From: Pseudoalteromonas sp. CO133X
Lineage (GTDB): Bacteria; Pseudomonadota; Gammaproteobacteria; Enterobacterales; Alteromonadaceae
Assembly: GCA_004208945.1 (NCBI GenBank)
Contig: SGPE01000015.1
Span: 62,001 to 126,000, forward strand
Length of the DNA: 64,000 nucleotides
Reading direction: 5' to 3'
The translations under genes were made by a program, and so were the position numbers. The notes under the pieces were generated by a model. It was not told where the DNA came from, searched no databases, and worked only from the letters and a program-made list of their open reading frames with translations. How positions within the stretch are numbered: position 1 is the stretch's first letter; each line of letters opens with the position of its first letter. Positions 57,540-64,000 of the stretch are shown here, in pieces.

Positions 57540-60533
57540 ATGAAACGTCTCTTATTTTGTCTTTTAATGTTTGCCACTGGCGCTCCCGTCGCAGCTGAAA
57601 AAAATTATCAGGCTGTATTTGCTTCATTAAAGAAAATGCAGCAGCAGTTACAGCAGTTAAAAGCTTCTGAAAGAGAAAGCGCTGATTCTCAGGCAACAGC
57701 AACAGACCTTAATAAAAAAATGAATGGGGAAGGGATCCCTGTTGGGGAGTTGTTGTTTTTTTCAGCTTACTTAAAGCATACCTACTTAGGAGAAGTGTTA
57801 GCTGTTAAAAGTCAGCAAGGAATATGGGTCGACTTGCTGAGCTTCTCTGAAACCGTAGAGTTTGTAATTGATGTAAATGGAAATACCGGTATTGCGAAGG
57901 GCTGGTTTATTAATCCAGAAAATACCTTTGTGCTTGATACAACAAAAATGACCATAACTGTTAAAGGTCGGACATTTTCAATAGCCCAAGAACAGTTACA
58001 CGTTGATCAGCAAGATATTTTTGTTGCTTCAACATTACTTGAGCAAGTGTTTGATTTAACAATGGCTGTAGACTACTCAACACTTGAACTTTACATAAAC
58101 TCTGACGCACGATTACCCATAGAAGCACGCTTAGCCCGGCAGAAAAGAGAGCTAAGCCAAACAGCACGTTACTCTGAGCCAACACTACCGTGGAAAGAAA
58201 GCCCATACCAAGCTGTGTCTTCTCCTATGGCAGATATCCAAATTAGCATGACAGCAGATGATCAACAAAGCTCTGCGGGATACTCTATTCTTGGTGCTAA
58301 TGATCTTGCATACTTAAATGCTGAATACTATTTTGCGGGTCGTGATGGTGACTTACTTACTGATTCAAGACTCACATTTAGCCGTGAAGACTTAAATTCA
58401 GAGCTACTTGGCCCTTTAGCAGCAAACAGAATAGAGTTTGGTGATGTATTGGCAACGCAAATAGGGAACCGTTTTAATAGCAATTATGCTCGCGGTGCAA
58501 AAGTAACTAATAAACCGCTATTTAAGCCTGTTAATACTAATCAGGTTAACATCATTGGTAATATCCAACCCGGCTGGGATGTAGAGCTGTATCAAAATGG
58601 TGTTTTAATTAATCAGCTACTTAGTCTTAATGACGGTAGGTATATATTTGAAAATGTAGACTTGCTGTATGGCGCCAATAACTTTGAGCTCATTTTTTAT
58701 GGACCGCAAGGTCAAGTGGAGCGAAAGACTGAACAATACTTGATTGATGGCACTAGCTTGTCTGCGGGAGAGTCGTTTTATGAATTCTCAATTACAGAGC
58801 AAGGGCACCAGTTATTTAACCAATCGAATTATTATGTTGAAAACCCAGGCTGGCTGTTTTCTGGTCGTTACGATACAGCATTAACAGATAATATCTCAGT
58901 GTATGGCGGTATAGCGGGTTTAAAAAGTGAGTATAAAGATGACACTCAAAACCTAGCGATCGGTAGTAATGTGAGCCTTTTTGACCGCCTGTTAATTAAC
59001 CTAGATTACGAGCAAAACAATGAAGATGAAAGCGAGCTTGAGTTTACCGCAAGAGGTCAAATTGCCGAGCAAGCGTTAAGGTTTCGTGCATCAGAACGAG
59101 AGCGTTTAATTAATCGTCAAAGCAGCCAGCAAAGAATGAGTTCATCAAGCAATTATGAATTTAATATCTCTGGAGAGGTCTTTCAAAATCAATACGGTCG
59201 ACTCAACTACCAAAACAACGCTTATTACACTGATATTGATAGTCGATACGACAGCCTAAAGCTCGAGAATATCATGAACTATGCTTACTCAGGCTTTTCT
59301 TTTAATCACCGCTTGAGTTGGCAAAAAGACAGCAGGCTCGATGACTCTACCTTACTGGGTAACGTTCGACTCCAAGGTCGATTTGGCCAAGTTTTTAGCC
59401 GTTTTAGTCTGGATTACAGTATGAGTCCTCACCACTCTATTCAGTCATATGAGGCCCAATTTAATCGTAGTTTAACATCACAGTTGCAAGGTGAATTGAC
59501 ACTTCGTAACTCGCTTATTGATGATGTAAAGTCAGCGGAGATTGGACTTAATTGGCAATCTGATAGATTTAGCCTAAATAGTAATCTTAACTACGACAGT
59601 GAAGATCGTTGGCGAGTAGGGTTATTTAGCCGCTTTAGCCTAGGTTATGCTAGCCAAGGCACTGGTATATTTTCTAGCAAACGAAGTTTAGCACGCTCAG
59701 GTACTCTGATGGCTCACGTTTACTTAGATGCCAATAATAATGGAATCAAGGATGAAAGTGAGCATGGTATTGCAGGTGTTAAAGTCAAAGGTGTGCAAAA
59801 TTATCGTCAAGCAGTCACTGATGAAAACGGCATTGCATTGCTAACCAGTATGCCTGCGAATAGAACGACCGATATTGTTATTGATCCTGATAGTTTTCCA
59901 GATCCATTTTTGGTCGCTGCTAATGATGGTTTTTCTGTTACTCCCAGAGCCGGATTCATAGAATATATTGATATAGCGCTTAACAACAGCAGCGAAGTTG
60001 AGGGGGTTGTGTATGTTGCGCAAGATGAAAATATGAAAGTGCAACCGTTTGCGAACATCTCACTTATTGATAAAACAGGGAAAAAGGTGTCGCAAACCCA
60101 AGCTGCGTATGATGGCTATTACTTGTTTACAGACCTTCGCCCAGGCGAATATAAAGCAGTGATAGATGATGAATATAAAGACAAAAAATCATTAAAAGAT
60201 AACCAACATGTGACCCTTAACTTATCTGCTGGTGGCGAAGTTGTTGTTGGCGCTGATCTAGTATTAAAGCCTAAACAAGTAAAAGATGGCTACATTGCTA
60301 AGTTAGGGCAGTTTTCATCACTCGCTATCTTAAAAACATATCTTTATCTTGTGAAAAAACCATTATCAGATCTCGCTATTTTAGATCCTTTTTATATCAA
60401 AAAAAGTGATAAAGAGTTTGTTCTCTCAGCCGCGTTTTCTGAAACTCAAAGCGATGAACTTACACAAGTTTGCAGCGTATTAAAGAGCTATAAGCTTAAC
60501 TGTGATGTTGAGCCATATACGGTTAGTTATTAA
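57540..60533 (+). CDS. Large usher-like outer-membrane protein with SdrB-like and SPOR-like C-terminus
   Basis: A 997-residue exported protein. In order: signal (1-19); Gln-rich coiled coil (about 22-60); soluble N-terminal domain; plug-like segment near 336-400 (IQPGWDVELYQNGVLINQ, YGANNFELIFYGPQGQVERK); a beta-strand-rich barrel to about 715; an Sdr-B-like domain with Ca-loop DANNNGIKDE (about 720-790); a second Ig-like domain (about 818-880); and a SPOR-like tail (about 915-997) with C-X9-C. The plug resembles fimbrial ushers, but the other parts are not those of PapC. It starts at the chaperone stop. Confidence 0.75.
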   Translation: MKRLLFCLLMFATGAPVAAEKNYQAVFASLKKMQQQLQQLKASERESADSQATATDLNKKMNGEGIPVGELLFFSAYLKHTYLGEVLAVKSQQGIWVDLLSFSETVEFVIDVNGNTGIAKGWFINPENTFVLDTTKMTITVKGRTFSIAQEQLHVDQQDIFVASTLLEQVFDLTMAVDYSTLELYINSDARLPIEARLARQKRELSQTARYSEPTLPWKESPYQAVSSPMADIQISMTADDQQSSAGYSILGANDLAYLNAEYYFAGRDGDLLTDSRLTFSREDLNSELLGPLAANRIEFGDVLATQIGNRFNSNYARGAKVTNKPLFKPVNTNQVNIIGNIQPGWDVELYQNGVLINQLLSLNDGRYIFENVDLLYGANNFELIFYGPQGQVERKTEQYLIDGTSLSAGESFYEFSITEQGHQLFNQSNYYVENPGWLFSGRYDTALTDNISVYGGIAGLKSEYKDDTQNLAIGSNVSLFDRLLINLDYEQNNEDESELEFTARGQIAEQALRFRASERERLINRQSSQQRMSSSSNYEFNISGEVFQNQYGRLNYQNNAYYTDIDSRYDSLKLENIMNYAYSGFSFNHRLSWQKDSRLDDSTLLGNVRLQGRFGQVFSRFSLDYSMSPHHSIQSYEAQFNRSLTSQLQGELTLRNSLIDDVKSAEIGLNWQSDRFSLNSNLNYDSEDRWRVGLFSRFSLGYASQGTGIFSSKRSLARSGTLMAHVYLDANNNGIKDESEHGIAGVKVKGVQNYRQAVTDENGIALLTSMPANRTTDIVIDPDSFPDPFLVAANDGFSVTPRAGFIEYIDIALNNSSEVEGVVYVAQDENMKVQPFANISLIDKTGKKVSQTQAAYDGYYLFTDLRPGEYKAVIDDEYKDKKSLKDNQHVTLNLSAGGEVVVGADLVLKPKQVKDGYIAKLGQFSSLAILKTYLYLVKKPLSDLAILDPFYIKKSDKEFVLSAAFSETQSDELTQVCSVLKSYKLNCDVEPYTVSY

Positions 60534-60549
60534 TTTAGGGAAAATTATA

Positions 60550-61149
60550 ATGTTAAAGCGTCATTTTAGTGTTGTTTTACTTTGTTTACTGGCATCTGCG
60601 TGTCAATCAACAAATAACGAACACTCTTCCACATCGCAAAATAGTGTGCAAATTACTCAACAAGAACTCGATAGCCTAAAAGAAAGTGCCGCGCAGTGGC
60701 AACAAGCTAAACCTAGCATTGAGCGCCTTATCGCAATTGAAAATGATCTAAACCTACTAATTACTCAGCTAAATGATCTTGCCAAGTCGCAAACAGAAAA
60801 CCAAGCTAAAAGCTCACCCGTTAGTGAGCAAGTTGTTGAACCTGTTGATGTTAAAAGCAATGCTTATACTGAGCAGCCATTATTTGCATTACAAGTTGCC
60901 TCTGTCACAGAAACAGCGCGATTAACGCGAAGTTTAGAAGAGTTAAAAAGTAAAGCCCCAAGTATGTTTACAGGTCAATTTGCGGTTAATGTTGAGGCTG
61001 TTGAGGTTAACAATGTGGTTTATCATCGATTAAAAATAGGCGCTTATAAAGAGAAGCAAATGGCTGAAAAGGATTGCCAGTTATTAAAGCAAAAAGAAGT
61101 CAATTGCCTTGTCACTCAATACACCAATAAACCCTTTTCAGGCATGTAA
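60550..61149 (+). CDS. SPOR-domain lipoprotein
   Basis: A 199-residue lipoprotein (LLASAC, Cys18). A helical region with QQELDSLKESAAQWQQ and IENDLNLLITQLNDLA parallels the lipoprotein at 54895. A clear SPOR domain follows: PLFALQVASVTETARLTRS, YHRLKIGAYKEKQMAEKDCQ, and C-X9-C ending VNCLVTQY. I chose ATG 60550. It begins 16 bp after the usher gene. It probably anchors the system to peptidoglycan. Confidence 0.78.
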   Translation: MLKRHFSVVLLCLLASACQSTNNEHSSTSQNSVQITQQELDSLKESAAQWQQAKPSIERLIAIENDLNLLITQLNDLAKSQTENQAKSSPVSEQVVEPVDVKSNAYTEQPLFALQVASVTETARLTRSLEELKSKAPSMFTGQFAVNVEAVEVNNVVYHRLKIGAYKEKQMAEKDCQLLKQKEVNCLVTQYTNKPFSGM

Positions 61150-61206
61150 ATATTATTAGGCATAATCCTTGCTAGTACATTGCTATGTTCATAGAGGGTG
61201 GCAATT

Positions 61207-61800
61207 ATGCGGCTTTTACATTGTTTTATATTTTTTATACTGACTGGTTGTAGTCTCGCAGAAGAGGCAAAACCAGTTGTATCAACCAATGCGCCTACAG
61301 CTCGCATGGCAGCATACACTGTTAATCAATATGTTGCAGATTTAAGCAGTCAATTAAGCCGCATTCAAGGCTCTTACAAAGGCAATGCTCGCATTGCTGT
61401 AACCAGTTTTTATATGGCTGATGGCTTAGGTACTCGCTTGGCAAGCAATCAAGGCAATGGCTTGAGCCAACAAATTCAAGAGAGTTTAATGACTCAGTTC
61501 ACACAACTGGGTTTTCATACCATTGAATACCGTTTAGAAAACACTTTAAATTTACAGCCTACGGCCGATAGTATATTAAGTCGTGATGTGAGTAAGTTAC
61601 GTCAACGTCAGAATATTGACTTTGTCATCACAGGCACATTAACACGGCAACAACATGCCTACATAGTTAATGCGCGCCTAGTTAATACAAAAGATCAGCG
61701 AATAGTGTCGGCTGCCAGTACTGAAATTCCTATTAATGTTATGTGGGGAAATGAGAAAGTGCAGCAGCGTGATGGTCAGCTATACCGTAGTGAATATTAA
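61207..61800 (+). CDS. FlgO-domain lipoprotein (first of three)
   Basis: A 197-residue lipoprotein (FILTGC, Cys15). The body has the FlgO-like core: IAVTSFYMADGLGTRLASNQG, LSQQIQESLMTQFTQLGFHTIEY, and DFVITGTLTRQQHAYIVNARLV. FlgO is a Vibrio outer-membrane lipoprotein important for flagellar stability. No flagellar gene is nearby. Start ATG is supported by GAGG nine bases upstream; GTG 61198 is an alternative. Confidence 0.72.
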   Translation: MRLLHCFIFFILTGCSLAEEAKPVVSTNAPTARMAAYTVNQYVADLSSQLSRIQGSYKGNARIAVTSFYMADGLGTRLASNQGNGLSQQIQESLMTQFTQLGFHTIEYRLENTLNLQPTADSILSRDVSKLRQRQNIDFVITGTLTRQQHAYIVNARLVNTKDQRIVSAASTEIPINVMWGNEKVQQRDGQLYRSEY

Positions 61801-61812
61801 GAGGAATTATCA

Positions 61813-62493
61813 ATGAAACGTTTATTTTTAAGTTTATGCCTTCCTTTAGGCTTTGGTTGTTCTTCGATGCTGACAGCGGATAACGAAAAAACATACAGTG
61901 ATGAGCCTCAGCTTGTTAGCGCACAGCGTGAAGTTGCTGCGCCGCAAACAAGCACAAGCGTATTTCAAAGCAACCAAGTGGTAATGAACGACAGTACGTT
62001 TACTGCTGCGCCAACACGAAAGAACATTAATCACTATGTTCGAGGTATCATGCAGGATATGGTTGAAAACCTGCAATACGTTAACGATAAAACACCACTT
62101 GCGGTGTCTAGCTTTATATACCTAGACGCTGATTACAATGCAGGTTCATTACTTGGTAATCAAATTGCCGAAAGCTTTATGCACGAATTACATACCTTTG
62201 GCGTGCCAGTTATCGACTTTAAAACAACAGATTATATGCGTGTTACCCCCACTGGTGACTTCGTGTTTAGTCGAGACTACTTAGAATTAAGTCAGCAGCA
62301 AAACTTTAATTATGTATTGGCAGGCACTTTAGTCAATCACCAAGGTGGTGTGCTTGTGAATGCGCGTATTGTTGGCATTACCAGTAAAGCGGTCGTTGGC
62401 TCTGCTCAAGGGTTTATTCCACAGTCGGTTGTTGATGCACTTGACAGTACTAACCGTAGTGACGGCATTATGCTAAAGCAGGCAAGTGAGTAA
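61813..62493 (+). CDS. FlgO-domain lipoprotein (second of three)
   Basis: A 226-residue lipoprotein (LGFGC, Cys16) and paralogue of its neighbours. The core reads LAVSSFIYLDADYNAGSLLGNQIAESFMHELHTFG, VTPTGDFVFSRDYLEL and NYVLAGTLVNHQGGVLVNARIV. The longest of the three, with an extra Thr/Ser-rich N-terminal linker. A ribosome-binding site GAGGAATT precedes it, and it lies 12 bp after the first. Confidence 0.75.
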   Translation: MKRLFLSLCLPLGFGCSSMLTADNEKTYSDEPQLVSAQREVAAPQTSTSVFQSNQVVMNDSTFTAAPTRKNINHYVRGIMQDMVENLQYVNDKTPLAVSSFIYLDADYNAGSLLGNQIAESFMHELHTFGVPVIDFKTTDYMRVTPTGDFVFSRDYLELSQQQNFNYVLAGTLVNHQGGVLVNARIVGITSKAVVGSAQGFIPQSVVDALDSTNRSDGIMLKQASE

Positions 62494-62496
62494 ATT

Positions 62497-63138
62497 ATGA
62501 AACGTTTTCTTTCAATCGCTTTATGCTTAGCCCTAACAGGTTGTGAAATGCTTGCACAGCAGCCACAGCCAGAGCCAAAAGCGAACACTTCAACAAAGCA
62601 AATAGATTATGCTGCTTTATTGCAAGAGCAACAAAATCAAGCGCAGCAAGTCAATACGAACGATAGACTATTCGTGCCGTATCAACATCATAAAACACTT
62701 GTTAACTATGTTGAGCAAATGGCGTTAGAGTTAGTTGATACAATGCAGCAAGAGGCTGAGCTTGGTATCGCAATTACCACATTCGTTGAATTAGATGCCA
62801 GCCTTGATACAAGCTCTCAGCTTGGTAACCAGATTGCAGAATCGATGATGTATCAGTTACAAAAGTTCGGTTTTGGTGTGGTTGATTTTAAAGCGATGGA
62901 TGTGATTAAAGTGACTCCTCGTGGCGATTTTGTCATGACACGTAAAGTGGAAGAGCTAGCAGAGCGCCAAATTGCCAGTCATGTACTGTCGGGCACCTTG
63001 ATCTACCGTAACACCGGCGTAGAAGTGAATGCCAGAGTGATAAACTTAAATTCAAAACAAGTCACTGCAAGCGCACAAAAAGTCATCCCTTATTTTGTGC
63101 TGCAAAATGAATCAATTCAAACCGCTAGTATCAAATAA
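62497..63138 (+). CDS. FlgO-domain lipoprotein (third of three)
   Basis: A 213-residue lipoprotein (LALTGC, Cys16). The FlgO core is IAITTFVELDASLDTSSQLGNQIAESMMYQLQKFG, VTPRGDFVMTRKVEEL and SHVLSGTLIYRNTGVEVNARVI. It is closest to the second paralogue. It starts 3 bp after it, so the three are one operon and likely arose by tandem duplication. Confidence 0.75.
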   Translation: MKRFLSIALCLALTGCEMLAQQPQPEPKANTSTKQIDYAALLQEQQNQAQQVNTNDRLFVPYQHHKTLVNYVEQMALELVDTMQQEAELGIAITTFVELDASLDTSSQLGNQIAESMMYQLQKFGFGVVDFKAMDVIKVTPRGDFVMTRKVEELAERQIASHVLSGTLIYRNTGVEVNARVINLNSKQVTASAQKVIPYFVLQNESIQTASIK

Positions 63139-63158
63139 AATTAGCCAAAACTAAAGGC

Positions 63159-63188
63159 TTGATTATAAAAGGGTTAGCCCGTTATAAT
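63159..63188 (+). promoter_or_regulatory. Promoter of the tRNA-Arg gene
   Basis: TTGATT (63159-63164) and TATAAT (63183-63188) are separated by 18 bases, 14 bases before the tRNA start. This is a strong sigma-70 type promoter. Confidence 0.7.
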
Positions 63189-63202
63189 TTTCTTAGCTAA
63201 GT

Positions 63203-63277
63203 GGCCTCTTAGTTAAATGGATATAACGGCCCCCTCCTAAGGGGCAGTTACAGGTTCGATTCCTGTAGGGGCTACCA
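63203..63277 (+). tRNA. tRNA-Arg (anticodon CCT)
   Basis: A 75-nt cloverleaf with encoded CCA. The acceptor pairs GGCCTCT with AGGGGCT (including two G-U pairs), the anticodon stem is GCCCC / GGGGC with loop CTCCTAA (anticodon CCT at 63236-63238), and the T arm is ACAGG-TTCGATT-CCTGT. It resembles E. coli argW, whose 3-prime end is a phage integration site; I see no integrase here. Confidence 0.95.
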
Positions 63278-63297
63278 ATTAAATCAATGATTACATT

Positions 63298-63318
63298 CCT
63301 GTAGCCTTTCTTTACAGG
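63298..63318 (+). terminator. Hairpin after the tRNA gene
   Basis: CCTGTA and TACAGG form a 6-bp stem with a 9-base loop 20 bp after the tRNA. There is no T-run, so it may be a processing or weak termination site. Confidence 0.35.
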
Positions 63319-63364
63319 CCATTAGAGTAAAATTAAAGCTCAGAGATAATGGCAATAAATAAGC

Positions 63365-63892
63365 CTAACACATACCTTCAAATAGTTTTTTATCAATATT
63401 TTTAACTTTGATCGCTTCAAAAATCGAGAGTAATTTTTTGGTATTTCTTTGCTCAGCATCTGTACCAACCGTAAAGTTTTTATTTATGACTGTACAGCCG
63501 TATATTGGACCTGAATGCCCTAAGCCACCGACATAAACGGTTCGTTCAGTTTTTGGTGTATTTTCTGACGATTCATATATAGGAGTTCGCTTACCGGACT
63601 TACTCACAGAGAAGTACTTAATTTCACTGCTTTCACTCCAACCTTCATTGGCATCCATTTGTGTTACAAGCACACCTGATGGAGGAATATGATACACCCT
63701 TGAGCTACCTTCATATTTGGGAGGTTTACCATTTGGTGCGTTGAATACAATATATAAAGACCCTACGTATTCTTCTGGTATCAAGTAAATTGCAGGCTCT
63801 CTTTTTTTTACCTCTGTACAGGAAGATAAAAACGTGATCATGAACCCGACTAGCAGTATTTTAAAAAAATGAGTATTGAAGGAATTTTCCAT
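63365..63892 (-). CDS. DUF6843-like lipoprotein
   Basis: A 175-residue lipoprotein (ITFLSSC, Cys25). The mature part begins PAIYLIPEEYVGSLYIVFNAPNG and continues RVYHIPPSGVLVTQMDANEGW, which I recall as the DUF6843 pattern; the domain call is from memory. Function unknown. It stands alone next to the tRNA-Arg gene, facing it. Confidence 0.6.
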   Translation of the reverse strand: MENSFNTHFFKILLVGFMITFLSSCTEVKKREPAIYLIPEEYVGSLYIVFNAPNGKPPKYEGSSRVYHIPPSGVLVTQMDANEGWSESSEIKYFSVSKSGKRTPIYESSENTPKTERTVYVGGLGHSGPIYGCTVINKNFTVGTDAEQRNTKKLLSIFEAIKVKNIDKKLFEGMC

Positions 63893-64000
63893 TGAGTTAC
63901 CTTTATTTTAGTAAACCATCAAAGCAATATTTTAAACTTGCTTTTTCGAGTAACATACAGTGACCACTGTTGGCAGGGATGGATGTAAAACGTTGATTCC

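Noticed and set aside
63259..63303. Direct repeat ATTCCTGTAG in the tRNA 3-prime part and again 35 bp downstream, as an attachment-site pair
   Set aside because: Only 10 bp match, and the following bases differ; no integrase is seen.

Overview
This window looks like a chromosomal segment of a marine gammaproteobacterium of the order Alteromonadales, most likely Pseudoalteromonas. The evidence is the moderately AT-rich base composition, the gene orders nadB / rpoE-rseABC-lepA-lepB-rnc-era-recO-pdxJ, barA / rlmD-relA-mazG-pyrG-eno and mutH / rppH-ptsP-lgt-thyA, and the protein lengths. The genus is inferred by recognition; no search was run.

Layout. 1-4335: end of a choline-to-betaine operon (betB fragment, betA), then a short BCCT-type transporter and a TorF-like porin. 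4347-9556: small hypothetical gene, Tat-type dienelactone hydrolase, coiled-coil membrane protein, MarR regulator, kinase-like protein and a secreted lectin/GH43 arabinanase-like enzyme. 9776-13454: Fur-boxed PepSY membrane protein pair, then a likely lrgA-lrgB-mscS operon. 13524-24526: crotonase, RND efflux pair, DUF481 protein, slyD, ygfZ, sdhE-ygfX and nadB. 24832-33449: the sigma-E operon with its own sigma-E-like promoter, followed by the translation, secretion and RNA-processing block ending in pdxJ. 33507-44257: barA, rlmD, relA, mazG, pyrG, eno. 44414-53847: two unknown lipoproteins, mutH, a DnaA-box-rich spacer, rppH, ptsP, a MITE-like fold-back repeat, a TSUP exporter, lgt, thyA and galU.

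54231-63138 is the most distinctive region. Ten same-strand genes encode two SPOR-like lipoproteins, two DUF4402 pilin-like proteins, a PapD-like chaperone, a large usher-like outer-membrane protein, a third SPOR-like lipoprotein and three FlgO-domain lipoproteins. The C-termini of the three SPOR-like lipoproteins and of the usher-like protein all share a C-X9-C motif. I read it as an uncharacterised chaperone/usher-like surface fibre system coupled to the envelope by its lipoproteins. A tRNA-Arg(CCT) gene and a DUF6843-like lipoprotein gene close the window.

Other points of interest are a nine-G tract preceded by a short leader ORF at the BCCT transporter start (possible phase variation or sequencing error), the 265-bp inverted-repeat element behind ptsP, and the DnaA-box cluster between mutH and rppH. 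I saw no CRISPR array, rRNA, prophage or intact insertion sequence.
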